DNA from: Candidatus Pelethomonas intestinigallinarum
GTDB lineage: Bacteria; Bacillota; Clostridia; Oscillospirales; Oscillospiraceae
Assembly (NCBI GenBank): GCA_018712665.1
Contig: DVGP01000094.1
Location: 1 to 8,719, forward strand
Reading direction: 5' to 3'
Length of the DNA: 8,719 nt
The notes below the pieces were generated by a model. It had not been told where the DNA came from. It did no database searches and saw only the letters and a list, made by a program, of their open reading frames with translations. Made by a program: the position numbers and the translations under genes. Positions 1 through 5,601 of this stretch are shown one piece after another; positions within the stretch are counted from its first letter, which is position 1, and every line of letters begins with the position of its first letter.

Positions 1-25
1 TGTCCTCTATTTCCCAAGTGGGCAT
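1..25 (-). CDS. Possible 5' end of a gene running off the left edge
   Basis: A minus-strand ATG at 25-23 opens a frame reading MPTWEIED before the window ends. It is preceded by AGAGG (36-32) with a 6-base gap, a good ribosome binding site. Only eight codons are visible, so no family can be named. The start is supported only by the ribosome binding site and by the lack of any better use for these bases. It would be the next minus-strand gene after ssnA, separated from it by the hairpin-element region. Confidence 0.35.
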
Positions 26-77
26 AGTTTACCTCTTTTGTTTCTGTCTGTGGGTACTGCCATTCTGGTCGGTACCT

Positions 78-239
78 GTGGGGGCCGCAGCCCCCACCCC
101 CCGGGTGTCTCGGGGGCTGCGCGCCCCCGTACCCCGCGGTTGAGATCTTGTGGGGCCTACCCGGCCCCACGCCCCGGGGTTCACTTTTGGGCGCCCAAAA
201 GTGAACCGAAAAGCCGCCAAAACCAAGGTTTTGGAATCC
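78..239 (+). repeat. Multi-hairpin element, copy A
   Basis: Five hairpins lie in a row: 78-97 (8-bp stem, loop CGCA), 111-129 (7-bp stem), 150-170 (stem GTGGGGCC), 178-207 (perfect palindrome, 15-base arms) and 217-234 (CCAAAACC with GGTTTTGG). GTACC sits at 129-133 and GCCCCGGG at 171-178. The element ends with TTTGGAATCC (230-239). From 111 on, the same order of parts recurs in inverted orientation at 450-636, so this is a repeat and not chance GC-rich sequence. It encodes no plausible protein. Its role is unknown: it could be a dispersed REP/MITE-like element, a transcript-end structure, or both. Confidence 0.75.
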
Positions 240-243
240 TTTT

Positions 244-295
244 CCTAATCGGTCTTTATCAGATTTGAGACATCTCTGCACCGAATTAGGTTTTT
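244..295 (+). terminator. Terminator-like stem between the two arrays
   Basis: CCTAATCGGT (244-253) can pair with ACCGAATTAGG (280-290), leaving one bulged base, a long loop of 26 bases and a run of five T's after the stem. The long loop and lack of a plus-strand gene upstream make function uncertain. It may be a by-product of the repeat region. Confidence 0.3.
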
Positions 296-449
296 GCCAT
301 CTAATCTGTAGTCTAATTATCGACGATACTCCGCCTGCCGGCCTCTTAAAGGGATACATGTTTCTATTGGTACTTGCCGAAACATTCTTCTTGTAACGCA
401 CTGCCGGGAGTATCCGTAGGAATTCAGGACAGGTCTCTTCTTATGCGGG

Positions 450-636
450 GGATTCCAAAGGGGGCGAGCCCCCTTTGAGTCGTCGCGGAAGAGGAAGTCA
501 CGGGGGAGAAACCCCATCGAAAGGGGTTCTCCCTCCGTGTGGTTTTTTGGTGACTTTTTGTCCACACAAAAAGTCACCCGGGGCGTGGGGCCGGGAAGGC
601 CCCACATAACACAGAGGTACGGGGCCGAAGGCCCCG
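450..636 (-). repeat. Multi-hairpin element, copy B, at the ssnA 3' end
   Basis: Read on the minus strand, this is copy A again: hairpin 636-620 (CGGGGCC stem), GTACC (620-616), hairpin 605-585 (GTGGGGCC stem), GCCCCGGG (584-577), a 13-bp stem with 4-base loop (578-549), then a palindrome at 477-456 and TTTGGAATCC (459-450). The stretch 605-577 matches 150-178 in 28 of 29 bases. B has one hairpin that A lacks (539-499, imperfect 17-base arms). The first hairpin begins six bases after the ssnA stop, so the array would form the 3' untranslated end of the ssnA message and may end or stabilise it, although no clear U-tract follows any stem. Confidence 0.75.
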
Positions 637-642
637 AAACGA

Positions 643-1983
643 TCAGTAGGCCCGATGATTCAGTTCCCCCCAGAGCTTTCTGGACTCCTCCAGAATGTGG
701 GCGTTCTCCGCCTCCTCGTCGATGCCCACCAGCTCCCGGTCCTTCATCAAAATTTTTCCATTGACGATGGTGGTCTGGCACTGGCGGCCGGTCATGCCGA
801 AGAGCATGTGGCCGTCGATGTTGTCCCCGGAGAAGGGGGTGAAGGGCTTGTAGTCCATGACGATGACGTCCGCCGCCGCGCCGGGGGAGAGCTTCCCCAG
901 GGGTACGCCGAAGTACTTCTCGCCGATGGCGGGGTTGTTCTGGAAGAGCATGGTGGTCACCTCGCCCCAGCCCACGTTGGGCAGGCAGGCGTTGTGCCGC
1001 TGGATGGCCAGAGCCACCTTAAGGCTCTCCAGCATGTCGTTGGTGTAGGCGTCGGTGCCCAGGCCCACGGTGATCCCCCGCTTCATCAGCTGGAGGACGG
1101 GGGAGCAGCCCACGGCGTTGCCCATGTTGCTCTCCGGGTTGTTGACACACATGGTGCCGGTGGCCTGGATGATCTCCATCTCGGCGGTGTTCACGTGGAT
1201 GCAGTGGCCCAGGATGGTCTTGGGCCCCAGAATGCCGTGGTCCTGGAGCCGCTGGACGGGCCGGCGGCCGTAGTTCTGGAGGCTGTCGTAGACGTCGTTC
1301 ATCCCCTCGGAGACGTGGATGTGGAAGCCGGTGCGGCCGTTGTTGGCCTCCACCATCTTCTCAAAGGTCCGGTCGCTGATGGTGAAGAGTGCGTGTCCGC
1401 CGAACATGGCCGCCAGCATATCGCTGGGATTTTTCTCGCAGTAGGTGATGAACTCCTCGTTCTCCCGGACGGCCTGGTCCGCCTTCTCCTGGCCGTCCCG
1501 GTCGCTGACCTCGTAGCACAGGCAGGAGCGGACGCCGAACTTTTTGGCGCTCTCGGCGATGGCGAAGAGGGAGCCGGGGATTTCGCAGAAGGAGGCGTGG
1601 TGGTCGAAGATGGTGGTGACCCCCTGCTTGATGCAGTCCATGTACAGGGCGTCGGCGCTGGCCCGGGTGCCCGCCAGGGTCAGGTGCCGGTCGATGTACC
1701 ACCACTGGCCGTCCAACACCTCGTAGAAGTTGGTGGGGTTGTAGCCGTCGATGCTCAGTCCCCGGGCCAGGGCGGAGTAGATGTGGGTGTGGGCATTGAC
1801 CAGGCCCGGCATGATGACGCCGCCTTTGGCGTCCACAAACTCGGCGTCGGGGTACTTCTCCCTCAGCTCCGCCGTGGTCCCCACCGCCGCGATGCGTCTG
1901 CCGTCGATGGCCACGCCGCCGTCGGGCAGATAGGGCAGGGCTCCGTCCCGGGTGATGAGCCTGCCGTTTGCCAGAATGTACAT
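643..1983 (-). CDS. ssnA: Putative aminohydrolase SsnA (amidohydrolase superfamily)
   Basis: A 446-residue cytosolic metal-dependent hydrolase of the TrzA/AtzA-guanine deaminase group, closest by eye to SsnA. The beta-sandwich edges (about 1-58 and 370-415) flank the TIM barrel. Visible metal and catalytic residues are the HxH of NAHTH (H65, H67), HIHVSE (H221, H223, E226), H260/H263 and D311 in GLGTDAY. All expected positions are present, so the enzyme should be active. SsnA genes are known from anaerobic purine and uric-acid catabolism clusters beside selenium-dependent hydroxylases, but the substrate is not firmly established and none of those partner genes are seen here. ATG at 1983 is chosen because AAGGAGG (1998-1992) precedes it by 8 bases. 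It has its own promoter and a long leader with an intrinsic terminator. Other cytosine, adenosine or chlorohydrolase-like activities cannot be excluded. Confidence 0.87.
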   Translation of the reverse strand: MYILANGRLITRDGALPYLPDGGVAIDGRRIAAVGTTAELREKYPDAEFVDAKGGVIMPGLVNAHTHIYSALARGLSIDGYNPTNFYEVLDGQWWYIDRHLTLAGTRASADALYMDCIKQGVTTIFDHHASFCEIPGSLFAIAESAKKFGVRSCLCYEVSDRDGQEKADQAVRENEEFITYCEKNPSDMLAAMFGGHALFTISDRTFEKMVEANNGRTGFHIHVSEGMNDVYDSLQNYGRRPVQRLQDHGILGPKTILGHCIHVNTAEMEIIQATGTMCVNNPESNMGNAVGCSPVLQLMKRGITVGLGTDAYTNDMLESLKVALAIQRHNACLPNVGWGEVTTMLFQNNPAIGEKYFGVPLGKLSPGAAADVIVMDYKPFTPFSGDNIDGHMLFGMTGRQCQTTIVNGKILMKDRELVGIDEEAENAHILEESRKLWGELNHRAY

Positions 1984-2145
1984 CCTGCATACCTCCTTAT
2001 CTCATTGCAAAGCGATTTGAATACCATGAAAAACAAAAATGTTTCAAATCCGATCCCGGATCTGAAACACTCAAGCATAAGGCTGAGTGATAGTTGAGCC
2101 CGTGCGCGAAAGCACTTCGTTACAGCTACCACAGTATGGATTTGT
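1984..2145 (-). promoter_or_regulatory. Long structured ssnA leader, candidate attenuator/riboswitch
   Basis: The predicted transcript starts near 2145, leaving about 160 nt before ssnA. Going 5' to 3' on the minus strand: GTGGTAG (2132-2126) can pair with CTATCAC (2093-2087) as a basal stem enclosing a small hairpin GTGC/GCAC (2115-2102). CACTCA (2089-2084) can instead pair with TGAGTG (2073-2068), and shares bases 2089-2087 with the basal stem, so the two exclude each other. A strong intrinsic terminator follows (2068-2029), then the ribosome binding site. CAAATCC at the very 5' end (2144-2138) is also complementary to GGATTTG in the terminator 3' arm (2051-2045). I could not match it to the purine, THF, T-box or guanidine classes. 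The layout is seen in the sequence; ligand control is inference. Confidence 0.55.
2029..2068 (-). terminator. Intrinsic terminator inside the ssnA leader
   Basis: GTTTCAGATCCG (2068-2057) pairs with CGGATTTGAAAC (2052-2041) as a 12-bp stem with one G-U pair, closing a 4-base GGAT loop. It is followed directly by ATTTTTGTTTTT (2040-2029). This is a canonical rho-independent terminator lying between the ssnA promoter and its ribosome binding site, so it can only act as an attenuator of ssnA; upp has its own terminator further upstream. Confidence 0.85.
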
Positions 2146-2151
2146 ACTTTT

Positions 2152-2180
2152 ATTATACCGGAACCGGCGGGGAAATGCAA
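2152..2180 (-). promoter_or_regulatory. ssnA promoter
   Basis: A perfect TATAAT -10 (2157-2152) is preceded at 17 bases by TTGCAT (2180-2175), a three-of-six -35. Transcription would begin near 2145. This is the only good sigma-A-type promoter between upp and ssnA. Confidence 0.7.
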
Positions 2181-2248
2181 TGGGAGAAGCTGGACAAATC
2201 GTTTGGCAGCCTTCCAAATTTTTTGGCCGGATTTTGTGCAATCTGCGT

Positions 2249-2284
2249 AAGGAAAGGTTGCGGTCGAACCCTTCGGCCGCAACC
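2249..2284 (-). terminator. Terminator downstream of upp
   Basis: GGTTGCGG (2284-2277) pairs with CCGCAACC (2263-2256). Inside, CGAA pairs with TTCG across one mismatch, with a GGG loop. TTTCCTT follows, a weak U-tract. It lies 21 bases after the upp stop codon and separates upp from the ssnA promoter. Confidence 0.65.
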
Positions 2285-2305
2285 CAATTCCGCTTTGTGC
2301 CTTTC

Positions 2306-2941
2306 TTACTTCGTACCAAAGATCCGGTCTCCCGCGTCGCCCAGGCCGGGGACGATGTAGCCGTGCTCGTTGAGGCGGCTGTCCACCGCGCCGCAGTAGA
2401 TGTCCACGTCCGGGTGCTCCTTCTGGACCCGCTCCACCCCCTCGGGGGCGGCCAGGAGGACCATGAGCTTGATGTTTTTGCAGCCGTACTCCTTCATGAA
2501 GCCGATGGCGGCCACGGCGGAGCCGCCGGTGGCCAGCATGGGGTCCACGATGAGAATATCCCGCTCCGCCACATCCTTGGGCATTTTGCAGAAATATTTC
2601 ACCGGCTCCAGGGTCTCCTCGTCCCGGTAGAGGCCAATGTGGCCCACCCGAGCGGAGGGCACCATCCGCAGCACGCCGTCCACCAGTCCCAGGCCGGCCC
2701 GGAGAATGGGCACCACGGCGAACTTCTTGCCCTTGAGGGTGGGAGCGATGGTGGAGCAGATGGGGGTCTCCACCGCCTTCTCTGTCAGGGGCAGATCCCG
2801 GGTGGCCTCGTAGGTCAGGAGCATTCCAATCTCGGAGACCAGCTCCCGAAAGTCCTTGGTGGAGGTGTTCTTATCCCGCAGAATGGTCAGCTTGTGGGCC
2901 ACCAGGGGGTGGTCCACGATATGCAGCTTGCCTTGGTTCAT
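2306..2941 (-). CDS. upp: Uracil phosphoribosyltransferase
   Basis: A 211-residue cytosolic enzyme that makes UMP and pyrophosphate from uracil and PRPP, the main uracil salvage step. The length is normal for the family (about 209). It shows the type I PRTase PRPP loop DPMLATGGSA (133-142), the VPILRAGLG segment (77-85), and the uracil-binding C-terminus with GYIVPGLGDAGDR (194-206) ending in FGTK. No key residue is missing. ATG at 2941 is preferred: GGGAG (2954-2950) lies 8 bases upstream, whereas the in-frame TTG at 2947 would sit only 2 bases from it. It follows tsaB by about 110 bases containing a hairpin and a likely own promoter with a palindrome in the spacer, so it is probably a separate unit. 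Identification is secure. Confidence 0.96.
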   Translation of the reverse strand: MNQGKLHIVDHPLVAHKLTILRDKNTSTKDFRELVSEIGMLLTYEATRDLPLTEKAVETPICSTIAPTLKGKKFAVVPILRAGLGLVDGVLRMVPSARVGHIGLYRDEETLEPVKYFCKMPKDVAERDILIVDPMLATGGSAVAAIGFMKEYGCKNIKLMVLLAAPEGVERVQKEHPDVDIYCGAVDSRLNEHGYIVPGLGDAGDRIFGTK

Positions 2942-2974
2942 GGTCAATTCTCCCTTATTGATATGACATAAATT

Positions 2975-3003
2975 ACCATAAGCGAAACGTAGTTTCGCGT
3001 AAA
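2975..3003 (-). promoter_or_regulatory. Likely upp promoter with palindromic spacer
   Basis: TTTACG (3003-2998) and TATGGT (2980-2975) are each four-of-six matches to -35 and -10, at the ideal 17-base spacing. The spacer is occupied by the palindrome GCGAAAC-gta-GTTTCGC (2982-2998), which could be an operator or simply part of a transcript hairpin. Confidence 0.45.
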
Positions 3004-3014
3004 AGTTTCTTTTG

Positions 3015-3040
3015 GTCCTTTTCTTTTCAAAGAAAAGGAC
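3015..3040 (-). terminator. Strong hairpin after tsaB
   Basis: GTCCTTTTCTTT (3015-3026) and AAAGAAAAGGAC (3029-3040) form a perfect 12-bp inverted repeat with two central bases, starting 9 bases after the tsaB stop. On the minus strand it is followed by CAAAAGAAACTTTT, so there is no immediate U-tract. It probably marks the end of the tsaE-tsaB message, but it is not a textbook terminator. Confidence 0.45.
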
Positions 3041-3049
3041 GGAATGATT

Positions 3050-3751
3050 CTACGTCCCCCGCTCCCGGGCCAGGCGCTCTCGCTCGGCCTGGCTGAGGCG
3101 GAGGTAGTTGGGGCGGAGGTCCTGGGGACTGACGGCTCCCTGGGGCCAGATCCGCCAGGCGGCCATGCCCACCCCCACGGCGCTCTGGAGGCGCAGGTGG
3201 GCCGGGGCCAGATCGCAGGGAATGCCAGCCGCCAGGAGGTAGTCGTGACAGAGGGCCGCGCCGTCCCCCACAACGGTCATGGGCCCCTCCAGGCCCCGCA
3301 GGTCCGCCGCGGCATCTTCCAGAGAGATGGCCCGGTCCTCCCGCAGACGGACAAGGACGCCGTTTTCACAGCGGAACACAGCGTTGTAGATCTGCTGCCG
3401 CCGGGCGTCCATGGCGCAGACCAGAATTCCGCCCAGATGGCTCAGGGGCCAGGCCATGGCCTCCAGGGTGGATACCCCCACGCAGGGCTTCTCCGCCCCC
3501 CAGGCCAGTCCCTTGGCGGCGGCGATGCCGATGCGGAGACCGGTGAAGGACCCGGGACCGGCGGCCACGGCTACAGCGTCCATGTCGGACAGGGACAGGC
3601 CGCTGTTTTCCAGCATGTCCGCCGCCATGGGCAGAAGAGTGCGGCTGTGGGTCAGACCCGTGGCCTGCCAGGCGGAGGCCAGGGGCTCGCCGTCGGAGAG
3701 AACGGCGCAGGAGGCCGCCTTGGCGGAGCTCTCCAGAGCCAGCAGCTTCAT
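3050..3751 (-). CDS. tsaB: tRNA t6A biosynthesis protein TsaB
   Basis: A 233-residue cytosolic protein of the TsaB/YeaZ family (ASKHA fold). TsaB is the scaffold that dimerises with TsaD and binds TsaE in the complex that transfers threonylcarbamoyl to A37 of ANN-decoding tRNAs. The N-terminus LALESSAKAAS (4-14) is the phosphate-1-like strand and turn, and GPGSFTGLRIG (65-75) is the family signature. The C-terminal half, up to DLRPNYLRLSQAE, carries the usual short linker found at the end of TsaB. ATG at 3751 overlaps the tsaE stop (ATGA), indicating translational coupling. No rimI or tsaD follows; upp does. The length is typical and nothing is broken. Confidence 0.93.
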   Translation of the reverse strand: MKLLALESSAKAASCAVLSDGEPLASAWQATGLTHSRTLLPMAADMLENSGLSLSDMDAVAVAAGPGSFTGLRIGIAAAKGLAWGAEKPCVGVSTLEAMAWPLSHLGGILVCAMDARRQQIYNAVFRCENGVLVRLREDRAISLEDAAADLRGLEGPMTVVGDGAALCHDYLLAAGIPCDLAPAHLRLQSAVGVGMAAWRIWPQGAVSPQDLRPNYLRLSQAERERLARERGT

Positions 3752-4176
3752 CGTCCCTCCACCCCCTCTACAAGAATTTCCCGCTCCTCCTCCGCTCCGG
3801 GACGGCGGCGGAGGGTGACATAGACCGTGTTCTCCGGCAGGGCCCCGGGGGCGATCTCACTCCACTCCACAGCGCATACGCCGTTCCGGGCCAGGTAGTC
3901 CTCCCAGCCGATGTCCCACAGCTCCTCCTCACCGCCCAGGCGGTAGAGGTCGAAGTGGAACAGGGGAGTGGGCCCCTCGTACTCGTTGACGATGGTAAAC
4001 GTAGGGCTGGTGACCCTGCCGTGACAGCCCAAGCCCCGGGCCAGCCCCCGGGTGAAGGCGGTTTTTCCCGCCCCCAGGTCCCCCCGGTAGGCCACCACGT
4101 CCCCCGGCCGCAGCTTCGCGGCCAGGGCCTGGCCTGCCGCCTCCGTCTCTGTCTCGCTGTGGGAAAGATACTCCAT
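3748..4176 (-). CDS. tsaE: tRNA t6A biosynthesis ATPase TsaE
   Basis: A 142-residue P-loop ATPase of the TsaE/YjeE family that drives cycles of the TsaBD complex in t6A37 synthesis. Visible motifs are Walker A GDLGAGKT (32-39), TSPTFTIVNEY (56-66) with the switch-like threonine region, HFDLYRL (74-80) and VEWSE (103-107), all in family order. I chose ATG at 4176, shorter than the longest open frame, because AAGGAGA precedes it and the predicted transcript start near 4210 leaves no room for upstream starts with a leader. It heads a two-gene unit with tsaB and diverges from rodA. Identification is secure. Confidence 0.95.
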   Translation of the reverse strand: MEYLSHSETETEAAGQALAAKLRPGDVVAYRGDLGAGKTAFTRGLARGLGCHGRVTSPTFTIVNEYEGPTPLFHFDLYRLGGEEELWDIGWEDYLARNGVCAVEWSEIAPGALPENTVYVTLRRRPGAEEEREILVEGVEGR

Positions 4177-4216
4177 GCCGTCTCCTTGCCTTTCTTCACC
4201 TTGATACATTGTCGAG

Positions 4217-4222
4217 ATTATA
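4217..4222 (-). promoter_or_regulatory. tsaE-tsaB promoter (extended -10)
   Basis: A perfect TATAAT read on the minus strand, preceded by TG and one base (TGgTATAAT), an extended -10. A -35 at 17 bases is poor (TTTTCC), which extended -10 promoters tolerate. The leader to the ATG would be about 35 nt. Confidence 0.65.
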
Positions 4223-4290
4223 CCACATTCTGTCCATCGGGAAAAGGGAGAAGTCACAGAAAATTCACCAATTTTCCGGAGAAGCGGCGG

Positions 4291-4319
4291 TTTACACCGG
4301 TGGGTTTGTGTGATACACT
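4291..4319 (+). promoter_or_regulatory. rodA promoter
   Basis: TTTACA (4291-4296, five of six) and TACACT (4314-4319, four of six) are 17 bases apart, and TG at 4311-4312 gives an extended -10. Transcription would start near 4326, about 28 bases before the rodA GTG. Confidence 0.65.
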
Positions 4320-4353
4320 AAGATGGAAATTTTTCCCGGAGGGAGGCGGCGGC

Positions 4354-5520
4354 GTGGAGGTTCTGGCCCAGATTCTGGGCGCGGTGAAATATATCGTGAA
4401 AAAAGCGGATATGGTCCTGCTGGGGATCTGCCTGACGGCCACGGCCTTCGGCATCGTCCTCATCGCCAGCGCCACCAACTACCTGGGGACGGATGTCCAG
4501 ACCCGGCGGCTGGTGATCCAGGCGGCGGCCACGGTCATCGGCATCGTGGCCTACTTCATCGCCTCCAACGTGGACGTTGAGCAGTACGCGGAGAAGTGGT
4601 GGCTGTTCCTGGCTTTCAACCTGGGGTTCATTGCCCTGCTGATTGTTTTTGGTGAGGATGACGGAACCGGCAACAAGTCCTGGATCGCCATACCCGGCCT
4701 GACCAGCATCCAGCCGGCGGAGATCGTGAAGCTGACCTTCACTGTGCTCCTGGCCAAGCAGATGGCCTGGTTCCGGGACAACCGGGGGATGCGGGGGCTG
4801 GGGTCCCTGGTGTGGCCGGCGGCCCACATGGGGTTGATGGTGGTGTGGATCTTCGCCATCTCCGGCGATGCGGGCAGCGCCCTGGTGTACCTGATGATCT
4901 TCGCCGGAATGGCCTGCGCGGCGGGACTTGCCTGGTACTGGTTCGCCGCCGGTTTCACGGGCCTGGGCGTGGGGATCGCCGCCCTGATTTTGCTGGACAA
5001 GATGCCGGCCTACATGGCCAACCGTTTCCGGGTGATCTTCGACCACAGCTTCGACCCACAGGGGGTAGGCTGGCAGCAGACCCGCAGTCTCATGACCATC
5101 GGCAGCGGCGGCGTCTTTGGCCAGGGGCTCTTCCAGGGCATCCAGACCCAGTCCGCCCTATCGGAGAACCTGCCGGAGCGGCACACCGACCTGATCTTCG
5201 CCGTATGCGGGGAGGAGCTGGGGCTGGTGGGGTGCCTTATCATTATCCTGATTGAGTTCCTGGTAGTCTGGCGGTGTATCCAGACCGCCCGGATTGCCAG
5301 TACCACCATGGGCAGCCTGATCTGCGTGGGCTTCGCCTCCATGCTGATCTTCCAGACGGTGGAGAACATCGGCATGTGCCTGTTCGTCATGCCGGTCATC
5401 GGTCTGACCCTGCCCTTCTTCAGCTACGGCGGCAGCTCCATCGTCACCCTCTTCACCGCCATGGGCATCGTCTCCGGTGTCCGAAGCCGGACATTGCCGG
5501 ACTGGCTGCGGAAGACGTGA
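4354..5520 (+). CDS. rodA: FtsW/RodA/SpoVE-family peptidoglycan polymerase, probably RodA
   Basis: A 388-residue polytopic membrane protein of the SEDS family, which polymerises lipid II into glycan strands with a partner class B PBP. About ten hydrophobic segments are visible. Hallmarks are IQPAEIVKL (119-127), DPQGVGWQQ (234-242) with TIGSGGVFGQG (248-258), LPERHTD (273-279) followed by IFAVCGEELG (281-290), and FFSYGGSS (355-362). D279 of the HTD motif corresponds to the likely catalytic aspartate. The DPxGxGxQ / GSGG / PERHTD pattern favours RodA over FtsW, but by eye this is not decisive. GTG at 4354 is chosen because GGAGGGAGG (4338-4346) lies 7 bases upstream; a longer frame would overlap tsaE antisense and read as nonsense protein. 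It is monocistronic; no mreBCD or pbp2 neighbour is seen. Confidence 0.88.
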   Translation: MEVLAQILGAVKYIVKKADMVLLGICLTATAFGIVLIASATNYLGTDVQTRRLVIQAAATVIGIVAYFIASNVDVEQYAEKWWLFLAFNLGFIALLIVFGEDDGTGNKSWIAIPGLTSIQPAEIVKLTFTVLLAKQMAWFRDNRGMRGLGSLVWPAAHMGLMVVWIFAISGDAGSALVYLMIFAGMACAAGLAWYWFAAGFTGLGVGIAALILLDKMPAYMANRFRVIFDHSFDPQGVGWQQTRSLMTIGSGGVFGQGLFQGIQTQSALSENLPERHTDLIFAVCGEELGLVGCLIIILIEFLVVWRCIQTARIASTTMGSLICVGFASMLIFQTVENIGMCLFVMPVIGLTLPFFSYGGSSIVTLFTAMGIVSGVRSRTLPDWLRKT

Positions 5521-5542
5521 TAAAATCGAAATCAAATAACGT

Positions 5543-5574
5543 AAAACGGGAGCCATCTGGCTCCCGTTTTCGTT
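5543..5574. terminator. Bidirectional terminator between rodA and the AI-2E-family gene
   Basis: AAAACGGGAGCC (5543-5554) and GGCTCCCGTTTT (5559-5570) form a perfect 12-bp stem with a 4-base loop. T-rich sequence follows on the plus strand (TTTTCGTTTT). On the minus strand the stem ends in TTTT followed by ACGTTATTTG. It lies between two converging stop codons and serves both genes. Confidence 0.92.
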
Positions 5575-5601
5575 TTGCGTATTGCCGTGGGGGAGGGGCG
5601 G

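Larger units (their letters stand above)
26..642. other. Non-coding region holding two inverted hairpin arrays
   Basis: About 615 bases without a credible gene. Open frames here cross the hairpin arrays, are rich in Arg, Pro and Gly, and resemble no family. The region contains array A (78-239), a spacer with AT-richer character (240-449), and array B (450-636), which reaches the ssnA stop codon. The spacer holds one terminator-like stem (244-295) and a weak stem made of ATGTTTC (358-364) and GAAACAT (379-385). No promoter stands out. Confidence 0.6.

Noticed and set aside
325..414. GATACTCC (325-332) and GGAGTATC (407-414) as terminal inverted repeats of a small mobile element
   Set aside because: Only 8 bases, no target duplication or transposase, and the flanks do not extend the match; chance is likely.
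317..781. 154-codon minus-strand open frame crossing array B and the ssnA 3' end
   Set aside because: It translates hairpin arms and overlaps ssnA in another frame. I considered a recombinase remnant at its C-terminus but saw no resolvase or integrase motif.
655..2097. 480-codon plus-strand open frame opposite ssnA
   Set aside because: Its protein is a low-complexity Val/Gly/Asp/His-rich string typical of the antisense of a GC-rich gene, with no motifs, while the opposite strand encodes a clear amidohydrolase.
1984..2145. Known riboswitch class or T-box in the ssnA leader
   Set aside because: No T-box TGGNACCGCG sequence, no purine-riboswitch UACC/CCUAA core, and no recognisable THF or guanidine consensus, so I left it as an unclassified leader.
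2087..2971. 294-codon plus-strand open frame opposite upp
   Set aside because: Antisense of a secure upp gene, with no recognisable domain.
3955..4353. N-terminal extension of the rodA frame
   Set aside because: It would run antisense through tsaE and across both promoters. The added residues are non-hydrophobic and unlike any RodA, and GTG 4354 has a strong ribosome binding site.
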